Of a DNA stretch of 64,000 bases, positions 26,634-33,439 are shown in pieces. Location: the NCBI RefSeq assembly GCF_000526395.1, contig NZ_JAFZ01000001.1, forward strand, positions 1-64,000, in the 5' to 3' direction. This DNA comes from Aminobacterium mobile DSM 12262 (GTDB lineage: Bacteria; Synergistota; Synergistia; Synergistales; Aminobacteriaceae). The position numbers and the translations under genes are program-made. The first letter of the stretch is position 1. Each line of letters starts with the position of its first letter. The notes below the pieces were generated by a model. The model was given only the letters and a program-made list of their open reading frames with translations. It was not told where the DNA came from and ran no database searches.

Positions 26634-27956
26634 CTACCCCTTTCTTCTCATCGCTGCGATGACAGATCTTTTCGCCTCTCGACAGGATTGCACCAAATGG
26701 CGCTTAGAGGGGCACATAAAAGAACAGGAACCGCATTCGATACAGTTCATTCCACCATTTTCTTTAAAAGCGTCATACTCATTTCTCAACGATAAGGCGT
26801 TGAGCTTAAAAGGAAGAAGTCCCATAGGGCATGCCTCTACACACCGGCCACAACGAATACAGGGATACTCTTCGTAGAGTTGTATCGCTTTCTCAGTAAG
26901 GGCCACAATCCCCGATGTTCCCTTAATAACAGGAATGTCAAGACTGTTCACCGAAAGGCCCATCATAGGACCCCCCGCCAGTACTTTTACAGGATCTTTG
27001 ACAAAACCACCTGCTGCATCTACAAGCTCTCTAAAAGATGTGCCTAACCGAACCCGTATGTTTTTAGGTGTAGCAACAGCATCTCCTGATACAGTTACAA
27101 TCCTCGTTAAGGTAGATCGCCCCATAACTACTGCATGGCGAATCTCGTACACAGAACAGATATTGCTCACAACACACCCTACATCGGCAGGAAGTTTACC
27201 AGAGGGGACTTCACGACCGGTTGTGGCGCAAATAAGCTGTTTTTCCCCGCCTTGAGGGTATTTCGTCTCCAAAGCTACAACCGACACCTTTGGGATTCCC
27301 TTTAAAGCCTCGGACATTTTCTGAATAGCTGTGGGTTTATTATCTTCTATGGCTAAAATCAACTCTGCGGCAGGAAAAATCTGGAGAAGAATTTTCGCTC
27401 CTTCCGCTATTTCGCCACTATGTTCGAGCATTAACCGATAATCGGAGGTAAGATATGGCTCGCACTCCGACCCGTTAATAATAATGCGATCAATAGTACA
27501 GTGAGGAGGGGGGGAAAGTTTTATATGAACAGGGAAACATGCACCTCCCATTCCGACAATTCCAGCGTCTCGGATCATCGCTCTTAATTCATCAGGAGAA
27601 AGTCCCTTATACTCTCGAGGAGAAAGAGGGGATTCCTCTTCATATTTATAGTCGTTCTCTACCACTACAGACATTATGTCTGTGCCCGACGGTGTGGGCA
27701 TAAATGTCACGTCTTTCACTGTTCCAGATACGCTTGAAATCACTGGAACAGAAAAATCCCCCTGAGGCTCTCCTATTTTTTGCCCTACATGCACATAATC
27801 GCCTTTCTTCACTGCTGGCATACATGGCGCCCCAATATGTTGAGACATAGGAAACACCAGATCACCTTTAGGCAATAGATCTTCTATATGCTTATCTGCC
27901 GTCCAATGTTTGTTATCGGGAGGATGAACGCCTCCTCTAAACGTTAAAAGTCTCAT
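26634..27956 (-). CDS. rnfC: Rnf complex subunit C (NAD+-binding)
   Basis: RnfC binds FMN and NAD(H) and carries two [4Fe-4S] clusters on the cytoplasmic face. The 440-residue protein shows FRGGVHPPDNKHWT at the start, a biotinyl-like barrel (PAVKKGDYVHVGQKIGEP), GIVGMGGACFPVHIKLSPP (nucleotide-binding Rossmann region), INGSECEPYLTSDYRLM, GGPMMG, and two cluster motifs CIRCGRCVEACPMGL and CIECGSCSFMCPSKR. Start ATG 27956 follows AGGAGG by 12 bases. It leads the operon. The complex makes an Na+ or H+ gradient from ferredoxin oxidation; the ion cannot be told from this sequence. Confidence 0.96.
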   Translation of the reverse strand: MRLLTFRGGVHPPDNKHWTADKHIEDLLPKGDLVFPMSQHIGAPCMPAVKKGDYVHVGQKIGEPQGDFSVPVISSVSGTVKDVTFMPTPSGTDIMSVVVENDYKYEEESPLSPREYKGLSPDELRAMIRDAGIVGMGGACFPVHIKLSPPPHCTIDRIIINGSECEPYLTSDYRLMLEHSGEIAEGAKILLQIFPAAELILAIEDNKPTAIQKMSEALKGIPKVSVVALETKYPQGGEKQLICATTGREVPSGKLPADVGCVVSNICSVYEIRHAVVMGRSTLTRIVTVSGDAVATPKNIRVRLGTSFRELVDAAGGFVKDPVKVLAGGPMMGLSVNSLDIPVIKGTSGIVALTEKAIQLYEEYPCIRCGRCVEACPMGLLPFKLNALSLRNEYDAFKENGGMNCIECGSCSFMCPSKRHLVQSCREAKRSVIAAMRRKG

Positions 27957-28086
27957 ATTGAACTTTCTAGCCTCCTATTGTCATGTTCTCATGATAAACT
28001 ATTCTATTCATATGTATGTCTAGGATAGCTTCGCCCCAATATGTATAAATTATACTACATACGTTATACCTTTACTCTTTGTACTA

Positions 28087-28128
28087 TTTTTCTTTATTCA
28101 TTTTTCTTTATTCATTTTTCTTTATTCG
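28087..28128. repeat. 3 x 14-bp tandem repeat upstream of rnfC
   Basis: Three copies of TTTTTCTTTATTCA (28087-28100, 28101-28114, 28115-28128; the last ends in G). The run lies about 130 bp upstream of rnfC and is purine-rich on the rnf coding strand. Further T/C-rich sequence follows to about 28143. Confidence 0.9.
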
Positions 28129-28230
28129 TTTTCTTTCTTTCTACCATATTTTCTGACTTAATTATAGTATTCACGCAAAGAGAAAAAAACCCTACAAAAC
28201 AAAACTTCAAATTAATTAAGAGCTACAAAA

Positions 28231-28294
28231 GTTGCGCAGATCCCCTTCATCGTTATAATTTCTTATTGCCTTTCGTAGAGCTTCTATGAAAGGC
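28231..28294 (+). promoter_or_regulatory. Promoter with a hairpin at the predicted mRNA 5' end
   Basis: TTGCGC (28231-28236), 16 bp, TATAAT (28253-28258); transcription would start about 28265. Immediately after it a 12-bp hairpin (GCCTTTCGTAGA / TCTATGAAAGGC, one G-U pair, 3-nt loop) spans 28268-28294 and is followed by GTTTAATTTTT. The hairpin could protect the 5' end of the transglycosylase mRNA, or terminate read-through from upstream. Confidence 0.55.
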
Positions 28295-28332
28295 GTTTAA
28301 TTTTTCTGTACTTTGAAAGGAGGGGACACAGC

Positions 28333-29055
28333 ATGAGGAAAGGAATTACACATACAATCCTCGCTGTTCTGCTGCTCTCCGTGGCCGGGCTCGTTGCATT
28401 TACCACTGGTTTCCGCCATTTGCACCTCCATTTACGCAGGAAAGGAACGATGCAACCTGAGAAGATACAACTTAAAGATTGGACTCATGAACCTGCAACT
28501 GCTTCTTTTTACCAGATAGGTCGATTTATGACCAGCCATTTCTCCCAATCTTTGCCCAATCATGTAAAACCATTTCTGGTTCTTTCCGAGACCACCCAAG
28601 ATTATTTAGAAACAATGGGTATGCTCACACGTTTCATTCAGAAACAAAATCCGGCCATTTCGAGAGAAATAGCAGCACGGGAAGCCGCTGCATTTTTGAG
28701 ATACTCCACCAAATATGGGGCTCCATTGGATTTGGTGGTAGCTGTAGCCAACACCGAAAGCCACTTTAATCCCTTAGCGCGAAGCGCTTACGGTGCCGCT
28801 GGTGTTATGCAGGTTATGTGGAAAATTCACTCTAACCTGTTACGCGCTAATGGGATACGAGGAGAAGACGAGCTTCTTCTTCCAGAGCAGGGGATCGCTG
28901 CAGGATGTCTTCTTATTTCCAGATATCTTCGAGCTTATGGCTCTCCTGAAAAAGCCTTGGGCCGATATTATGGCGGCCCATCGTCTGTTTACTGGGCGCG
29001 GGTTTCAAGGAATCTCTCGAAACTTCAAAGTTACAATCCAGAATCCCGCCTTTAG
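28333..29055 (+). CDS. Lytic transglycosylase with SLT domain
   Basis: A peptidoglycan lytic transglycosylase that cleaves the MurNAc-GlcNAc bond to 1,6-anhydroMurNAc products. The 240-residue protein has an N-terminal signal or anchor (HTILAVLLLSVAGLVAFTTGF), a linker, and a C-terminal SLT domain: AVANTESHFNPLARSAYGAAGVMQVM, where the glutamate of ES is the catalytic acid (about residue 143), and LLPEQGIAAGCLLISRYL with the YYGGPSSVYW segment. The first 100 residues are not recognised. Start ATG 28333 has GGAGGGG upstream. It is followed by the rRNA methyltransferase gene 92 bp away. Confidence 0.88.
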   Translation: MRKGITHTILAVLLLSVAGLVAFTTGFRHLHLHLRRKGTMQPEKIQLKDWTHEPATASFYQIGRFMTSHFSQSLPNHVKPFLVLSETTQDYLETMGMLTRFIQKQNPAISREIAAREAAAFLRYSTKYGAPLDLVVAVANTESHFNPLARSAYGAAGVMQVMWKIHSNLLRANGIRGEDELLLPEQGIAAGCLLISRYLRAYGSPEKALGRYYGGPSSVYWARVSRNLSKLQSYNPESRL

Positions 29056-29147
29056 TTCGAGCATCAAACGGGTGAAGGGCGGGGATGCTTTTTCCCCGCT
29101 CTCCTGGTGATAAAATAGCTATACTTACTTAAAGAGGTGAACGCACC

Positions 29148-30338
29148 ATGACTAAAGAAAGCGGGGCTGTTTTAAATAGGAAAGGATCAGACCGCATTAC
29201 CCGTAGACACCCCTGGATTTTCAGAGGTCATCTTTCCACTCTTCCTCTATCGAAGCCAGGAGATTTGATACCCCTTTTCAATAATCGATCTCAAACTGTA
29301 GCCTGGGGATTCTGGAGCCCTGGCGCCCTTTGTATGAGAGTGCTGTCTTTTGCTCCTCAACGACCAGACCTTAAAGCGCTTCTCACTTCACGATTTGAAA
29401 AAAGCCTGGCCCTTCGTAAGCGATGGATAGCTGAGGGACAAGCTTTTCGTCTTATACACAGCGAGTCCGATGAGCTACCAGGCCTTATTGTGGACATTTA
29501 TGGTCCCGTGGCATCAATACAACTTCTTTCAGCAGGGTGGTATCGTCATAAGGAGGTTGTTCTTGACTCTCTTTTAGACCTTCTCCCCCTTCAGGCTGTT
29601 GTTCTTAAAAATGACGTGCGATATATAGAGCAGGAAGGAATTCCCAGAGAGAATCGTCTTTTATGGGGAGAACTGCCCTCGAGTGGGAATGTAGATATAA
29701 TGTTGGGAAATGTTACAGAGCGAGTCTATCCTCTGGCTGGTCAGAAGACAGGGCTCTATCTTGATGTGCGTTCCTTTCCTTCTCTTTTTAGAGAAGTTGC
29801 ATGTGGAGCTCACGTATTAGATTGTTTTTCTTTCCAAGGCCATTTCGGCCTTCATGCACTCCACTGGGGAGCGCATTCAGTAGTGGCTGTTGAACAATCG
29901 GAGGAGGCCCTTCAAGTTTACAAGGAAAACTTGACACTTAATAAGTTTTCTCCAGATGCAGTAGATTTTCGACATAACAATGCTTTCGACGAGTTACGAA
30001 AGATAGAACAGGAACATGGCCTCTTCGATATCATTATTATGGATCCACCGCCTTTTTCCCCAGGAAAAGCACAAATAGAATCAGCTCGTCGAGGATACAA
30101 GGAATTAGCTCTTCGAGCTTATCGGCTTTTGCGCCCTTCTGGCATACTGCTCTACCTTTGCTGTAGTCACGCATTCTCCAGAGACATGCTTGCTGAGGTT
30201 CTCCAAGATGCGGCCCATGATTTACAGCAACGCGTTCGGTTAATACGCGAAGGGCAACAGCCAGAAGATCACCCTGTCTCTCTTGAAATTCCAGAGACTC
30301 ACTATTTAAAAGGTTTTCTTCTTGAAGTAGAAAAGTAA
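29148..30338 (+). CDS. RlmI-like class I SAM-dependent 23S rRNA methyltransferase
   Basis: A 396-residue protein with an N-terminal PUA domain (VLNRKGSDRITRRHPWIFRGHL) and a C-terminal Rossmann methyltransferase of the RlmI/YccW (m5C1962) type. Seen: ESDELPGLIVDIYG, GQKTGLYLDVR, SAM-binding motif I VLDCFSFQGHFGLHAL, VAVEQSEEALQVYKENL, the catalytic DPPPFSP motif and YLCCSHAFS with the C-terminal catalytic cysteine. This order matches m5C methyltransferases acting on 23S rRNA. The precise target base is inferred from the family. Start ATG 29148 follows AAAGAGGTG. Confidence 0.87.
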   Translation: MTKESGAVLNRKGSDRITRRHPWIFRGHLSTLPLSKPGDLIPLFNNRSQTVAWGFWSPGALCMRVLSFAPQRPDLKALLTSRFEKSLALRKRWIAEGQAFRLIHSESDELPGLIVDIYGPVASIQLLSAGWYRHKEVVLDSLLDLLPLQAVVLKNDVRYIEQEGIPRENRLLWGELPSSGNVDIMLGNVTERVYPLAGQKTGLYLDVRSFPSLFREVACGAHVLDCFSFQGHFGLHALHWGAHSVVAVEQSEEALQVYKENLTLNKFSPDAVDFRHNNAFDELRKIEQEHGLFDIIIMDPPPFSPGKAQIESARRGYKELALRAYRLLRPSGILLYLCCSHAFSRDMLAEVLQDAAHDLQQRVRLIREGQQPEDHPVSLEIPETHYLKGFLLEVEK

Positions 30339-30475
30339 ACTATCAACGGGGCTGGGGAAATATTGTTTCTGCGTCACCTTTGTGTGCCGAAATAGTCAGA
30401 GAAAATTCTCTTTCACTGGACCTACGTAAACAGAACGAAACTCTGGCCCAAGTACAAGAGGCATGGAAAATAAAC

Positions 30476-30504
30476 TTGACAAAAAAAATAGGCTTTCGTA
30501 TAGT
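30476..30504 (+). promoter_or_regulatory. Strong promoter of the cysE-cysK leader
   Basis: Consensus TTGACA (30476-30481), a 17-bp spacer and TATAGT (30499-30504). Transcription would begin about 30511, 22 bases before the leader-peptide ATG. Confidence 0.85.
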
Positions 30505-30532
30505 GAACTTTACGAGAGGAGCGATTGCTATT

Positions 30533-30583
30533 ATGAGTCAACATGGAGTAACGTTGTTCTGTTGTTGTGGGAGGATGATTTAA
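30533..30583 (+). CDS. Cysteine-rich leader peptide (attenuator)
   Basis: A 16-codon reading frame encodes MSQHGVTLFCCCGRMI with three consecutive TGT Cys codons at 30560-30568. It begins just after the predicted transcription start and has AGAGGAG 11 bases upstream of ATG. It precedes alternative RNA hairpins, an intrinsic terminator and the cysteine-synthesis genes cysE-cysK. By analogy with his, trp and leu leaders, a ribosome stalled at the Cys codons when charged tRNA-Cys is scarce would change RNA folding and permit read-through. The peptide itself probably has no other function. It is the tail of a longer open frame, but the promoter lies inside that frame, so only this part is transcribed from it. 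Confidence 0.8.
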   Translation: MSQHGVTLFCCCGRMI

Positions 30584-30591
30584 CCATCCCC

Positions 30592-30703
30592 CGTAGCGTG
30601 TAGAGAAGGCTGCGGTGGACATATGTCCCGTTGTGGCCTTAAAAACTCGCTACGACTCTATAATTTCATTCGCTTTATATGATGGGGAAAATTACACAAC
30701 GGG
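30592..30703 (+). promoter_or_regulatory. Alternative RNA pairing region of the cys attenuator
   Basis: A rod-like hairpin is bounded by CGTAGCG (30592-30598) and CGCTACG (30648-30654); inside it AAGGC...GGAC (30606-30620) pairs with GTCC...GCCTT (30625-30640) through several G-U pairs. The inner segment CCCGTTGTG (30627-30635) is instead fully complementary to CACAACGGG (30695-30703), which contains the first half of the terminator stem. The segment can therefore act as an antiterminator strand. A small hairpin GGATG/CATCC (30573-30577 with 30585-30589) overlaps the leader stop codon and could link ribosome position to the switch. Pairings are read by eye and not energy-tested. Confidence 0.7.
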
Positions 30704-30732
30704 TTTGCCTGAAAGGGCGAGCCCGTTTTTTT
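30698..30732 (+). terminator. Attenuator terminator before cysE
   Basis: A 12-bp stem (AACGGGTTTGCC with GGCGAGCCCGTT, two G-U pairs, 6-nt loop) runs into seven Ts at 30726-30732. It stands between the leader peptide and cysE, and its left arm can be captured by CCCGTTGTG at 30627. Confidence 0.88.
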
Positions 30733-30754
30733 ATTGAGAGAGGAAGTGATGCCT

Positions 30755-30817
30755 ATGGAAATAGATTGTCCGTGTACCTGCAAATGTAAACAGACCATTT
30801 CCAGGAGGTGTCAGAAA
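30755..30817 (+). other. Cys-rich in-frame segment preceding cysE
   Basis: After the attenuator, ATG 30755 with AGGAAG eight bases upstream opens a frame encoding MEIDCPCTCKCKQTISRRCQ, five cysteines in 21 codons, and runs without a stop into cysE. The cysE ribosome site AGGAGGTG (30803-30810) lies inside it. It is either an N-terminal extension of serine acetyltransferase or a second regulatory leader read through the cysE start. ATG 30749 and TTG 30734 are further upstream starts in the same frame. Confidence 0.6.
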
Positions 30818-31477
30818 ATGAGAAAAAATAGTTTTTTACAATCAGCTTGGGAAACACTCAAGGCTGATGTTCAGGCAATACCCCAAAATGATCCCGCCTT
30901 TAAAGGAGGAGTGGGAGGATGGATGGAAGTATTTTTATGCTATCCAGGTCTTCACGCCATTATGGCTCATCGACTTATACATTTTCTTCACGCTCAGCTG
31001 CACATACCTCTTCTACCAAGGCTCTTGAGCCAAATTATGAGATGGCTTACCGGCATTGAAATTCACCCAGGCGCCATTATCGGGAAGGGATTTTTTATCG
31101 ATCATGGCATGGGGATCGTTATAGGAGAGACAGCGGTTATAGGCAACAATGTGACTCTGTATCACAGTGTAACTCTTGGTGGAACAGGAAAAGAGCGCGG
31201 GAAACGTCATCCTACCGTCTGCAATAACGTCATGATTGGGGCAGGAGCCTGCCTTTTAGGGAATATTACAGTGGGGGAAGGAGCTAAAATCGGCGCTGGC
31301 AGCGTGGTGGTAACAGATGTTCCTCCAGGAACAACTATCGTAGGTATTCCAGGCATGGCACTTCAATATCACCGAAAGATACGGCACACAATGGTTCAAG
31401 AAGATCTTCTGAAAAGAATAGAGATTTTAGAGAAAGAATTAGCCATACTAAAAAATAATGCAAAGGAGGCAGCATAA
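30818..31477 (+). CDS. cysE: Serine O-acetyltransferase
   Basis: CysE makes O-acetylserine from serine and acetyl-CoA, the first step of cysteine synthesis. The core begins at ATG 30818 after the strong AGGAGGTG, giving 219 residues. Seen: an N-terminal helical region (SFLQSAWETLKADVQAIPQNDPAF), HRLIHFLHAQLHIPLLPRLLSQI, then the left-handed beta-helix: GIEIHPGAIIGKGFFIDHGMGIVIGETA, VTLYHSVTLGGTG, HPTVCNNVMIGAGA and IGAGSVVVTDVPPGTTIVGIPG. A C-terminal coiled helix (EDLLKRIEILEKELAILKNN) follows. cysK begins 2 bp downstream. Expression is probably set by the leader attenuator. Confidence 0.94.
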   Translation: MRKNSFLQSAWETLKADVQAIPQNDPAFKGGVGGWMEVFLCYPGLHAIMAHRLIHFLHAQLHIPLLPRLLSQIMRWLTGIEIHPGAIIGKGFFIDHGMGIVIGETAVIGNNVTLYHSVTLGGTGKERGKRHPTVCNNVMIGAGACLLGNITVGEGAKIGAGSVVVTDVPPGTTIVGIPGMALQYHRKIRHTMVQEDLLKRIEILEKELAILKNNAKEAA

Positions 31478-31479
31478 TA

Positions 31480-32418
31480 ATGATCTTTCGCACAGATAAG
31501 ATAGCGTTGCGCAACCTTATAGGACAGACTCCTCTTTATATGTTCAGACCTATAGAAAAAGGTGCCACCATAGCGATAAAACTGGAGGGGACAAATATCG
31601 GAGGATCTGTAAAAGACAGGGCTGCCTGGGGAATGCTCCGATATGCAGAGGGAAAGGGAATGCTGCACTCAAACACAACCCTCGTAGAACCCACTTCGGG
31701 AAACACGGGTATAGCATTAGCTTTGCTCGGTCAGGCATTAGGCCTCCGCGTTATTCTTACAATGCCTGAATCCATGTCCATAGAACGTCGATCGGTGCTC
31801 CGTGCCTATGGGGCTGATCTCCAGCTCTCTCCTGCTCAAGAGGGAATGAGAGGAGCTATTTCTTTGGCCCAACAGATTCTAAAAGAAATACCGGGAGCGT
31901 ATATGCCAGATCAATTCAATAACCCGGGAAACCCTTGGGCTCATCGTATCACTACCGGGCCAGAAATTCTTTCTGATTTAAATGGACACTCTATAGCTGC
32001 TTTTGTTGCAGGGATAGGGACAGGGGGGACTCTGTCTGGGACAGCCGCTTTGTTGAAAACATGTTATCCCGAAATGGAGATTGTAGGGGTGGAACCTGCT
32101 AATAGTGCTGTATTAAGCGGTAAACCAGCTGGTTCTCATAAAATACAGGGAATTGGAGCAGGGTTTATACCCGGCACTCTTCGGCGAGAACTTCTCACTA
32201 AAGTTCTTCCTGTGGAAGATGAAGCCGCTCTCGATACAACTCAATGGCTTGCTCGAAGACATGGGCTTTTTTGCGGCATATCCACAGGAGCTAATATCTG
32301 GGCTGCTATGGAAGTGGCAAAAAAAGTCTCCCCTGAGGAAATTATAGTCACTATTGCCTGTGACAGAGGAGACAAATATTTAAGTACTGAAGCCTTTTCT
32401 TCCACCGCTCGAGATTAG
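31480..32418 (+). CDS. cysK: Cysteine synthase (O-acetylserine sulfhydrylase)
   Basis: The PLP enzyme joins O-acetylserine and sulfide to give cysteine. The 312-residue protein shows LIGQTPLYMF, the PLP lysine in NIGGSVKDRAAWGM (about residue 45), PTSGNTGIALALLG, AGIGTGGTLSGTA (phosphate-binding loop), IQGIGAGFIPGTL, and CGISTGANIWAAM. The ribosome site AAGGAGG lies at the end of cysE, so the pair is a tight operon. Sulfide could come from the cysteine desulfidase or from outside. A terminator follows 29 bp downstream. Confidence 0.94.
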   Translation: MIFRTDKIALRNLIGQTPLYMFRPIEKGATIAIKLEGTNIGGSVKDRAAWGMLRYAEGKGMLHSNTTLVEPTSGNTGIALALLGQALGLRVILTMPESMSIERRSVLRAYGADLQLSPAQEGMRGAISLAQQILKEIPGAYMPDQFNNPGNPWAHRITTGPEILSDLNGHSIAAFVAGIGTGGTLSGTAALLKTCYPEMEIVGVEPANSAVLSGKPAGSHKIQGIGAGFIPGTLRRELLTKVLPVEDEAALDTTQWLARRHGLFCGISTGANIWAAMEVAKKVSPEEIIVTIACDRGDKYLSTEAFSSTARD

Positions 32419-32446
32419 AACTCTGCACATTACGCTCAAAATATAA

Positions 32447-32480
32447 AAGCAGGGACTCCTCTGCAAGGGAGTCCCTGCTT
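32447..32480 (+). terminator. Terminator after cysK
   Basis: A 13-bp stem (AAGCAGGGACTCC / GGAGTCCCTGCTT) with an 8-nt loop, followed by CGCCTCTTTAT. The weak T-run makes termination likely rather than certain. Confidence 0.7.
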
Positions 32481-32494
32481 CGCCTCTTTATCCT

Positions 32495-32681
32495 TTAAAT
32501 TTCCGGATGTGGCAAGAAGAGAGACTCATGCTTCATAAGAATATCAACATATTGAGCCCACTCCTACAGCCTCTATTTCTCGAATGTTTTGAATGTTCGA
32601 CGTCATTCCGCTCGCCCCTACTATCACTGGGTTCTTTAACTCTATCTCCATATAAAATGAAGTAGAAAGATCAACAGTCAT
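32495..32681 (-). pseudogene. Remnant of a dihydroorotate dehydrogenase-like gene
   Basis: On the minus strand ATG 32681 opens MTVDLSTSFYMEIELKNPV, continuing IVGASGMTSNIQNIREIEA and VGVGSIC to a TGA at 32544-32546. This is the N-terminus expected of dihydroorotate dehydrogenase-like TIM-barrel proteins (DLSTxYxGxxLKNPVIVGASGLT). One base later another frame reads QYVDILMKHESLFLPHPEI and ends at TAA 32495-32497, which may be the old C-terminus. About 250 codons are thus missing, consistent with a large internal deletion. GTGGGTGA upstream of the ATG looks like the former ribosome site. Family recognition is from memory. The rest of this gap, to 32826, shows only a TATAAT-like box near 32783-32788 serving the nitroreductase. 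Confidence 0.6.
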
Positions 32682-32826
32682 GGGATCACCCACTTCTTGA
32701 GCTATTTAGAATATTTACACAAGTTGTAGTAAGGGTTCTATGTTAATGTCTACCCATACACAATGTTTATAGAGTTGTGGTCTATAATAATGTTCTTACA
32801 ACAGGAAATAGAAAGGAGAGATAGAG

Positions 32827-33396
32827 ATGAATCTTGTACTAGAAACTATCAAAAATCGAAGAAGTATTCGGCGATATTTACCGCAGCAAATTCGAGACGA
32901 AGAGCTCTCCCTTATTCTTGAAGCGGGAGTTTGGGCTCCAAGTGCTCATAATGAACAGCCATGGCATTTTAGTGTTATACAAAAGGAAGAGCTTATCGAT
33001 ATGATGAGCGAAAAAACTATTGCCATGATGAAGAAGTCACGTCTTGAATGGGTTCGTAAAATGGGAGAACGTGAAGGGTTCCATGTGTTTTATAACGCTC
33101 CAACTGTCATAGTCGTTTCTGGAAAGACAGGAGGAGAGGCATTACTTAAGCCAATAGCGGATTGTTCGGCGGCCATTCAAAATATACTATTAGCGGCGGA
33201 ATCTCTTGGTATTGGAACATGCTGGATCGGTTTTACAGGGCTCTTCTTCGTTACAGCTACGAAGGAAGAACTTCAAAATTTAGGTATACCAGAGGGCTAT
33301 GAACCTTTCTATTCTATAGCCGTAGGATACAAAAGCCCTGATCATCTCTATAGTGCTCCGAGAAGGAAACAAAACGCCATTACATATATACGATAG
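32827..33396 (+). CDS. Nitroreductase family protein
   Basis: A 189-residue FMN-dependent oxidoreductase of the nitroreductase superfamily. Seen: the N-terminal FMN-binding motif KNRRSIRRYLPQQI, APSAHNEQPWHFSVI, AAIQNILLAAESLGIGTCWIG and the C-terminal PFYSIAVGY. Such enzymes use NAD(P)H to reduce nitro compounds, quinones or flavins; the substrate cannot be told. Start ATG 32827 has AAAGGAGAG upstream. The gene is monocistronic, with a strong terminator on its right. Confidence 0.88.
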   Translation: MNLVLETIKNRRSIRRYLPQQIRDEELSLILEAGVWAPSAHNEQPWHFSVIQKEELIDMMSEKTIAMMKKSRLEWVRKMGEREGFHVFYNAPTVIVVSGKTGGEALLKPIADCSAAIQNILLAAESLGIGTCWIGFTGLFFVTATKEELQNLGIPEGYEPFYSIAVGYKSPDHLYSAPRRKQNAITYIR

Positions 33397-33437
33397 AAAA
33401 GGCTCCGACCATATTATCTAGTCGGAGCCTTTTATTT
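33397..33437. terminator. Bidirectional terminator between nitroreductase and FAD oxidoreductase
   Basis: A 13-bp perfect stem (AAAAGGCTCCGAC / GTCGGAGCCTTTT) with an 11-nt loop; T-runs are present on both strands. It serves the two converging genes. Confidence 0.88.
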
Positions 33438-33439
33438 GC

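Larger units (their letters stand above)
27957..28332. other. Divergent intergenic region between rnfC and the transglycosylase gene
   Basis: This 376-bp AT-rich gap holds the rnfC ribosome site (AGGAGG about 27970 on the minus strand), a 3 x 14-bp tandem repeat at 28087-28128, a plus-strand promoter at 28231-28258, a hairpin at 28268-28294 and the GGAGGGG ribosome site of the transglycosylase gene. I cannot place the rnf promoter with confidence. Confidence 0.6.

Noticed and set aside
28041-28289. 82-codon frame rich in Phe upstream of the transglycosylase gene
   Set aside because: It is a translation of the TTTTTCTTTATTCA repeats and AT-rich DNA, without a ribosome site.
30380-30532. Longer 67-codon frame ending with the Cys leader
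   Set aside because: The consensus promoter TTGACA/TATAGT lies inside it, so this part is upstream of transcription; only the last 16 codons form the leader peptide.
30592-30735. T-box riboswitch upstream of cysE
   Set aside because: The conserved AGGGTGGNACCGCG T-box sequence is missing; the Cys-codon leader explains the terminator better.
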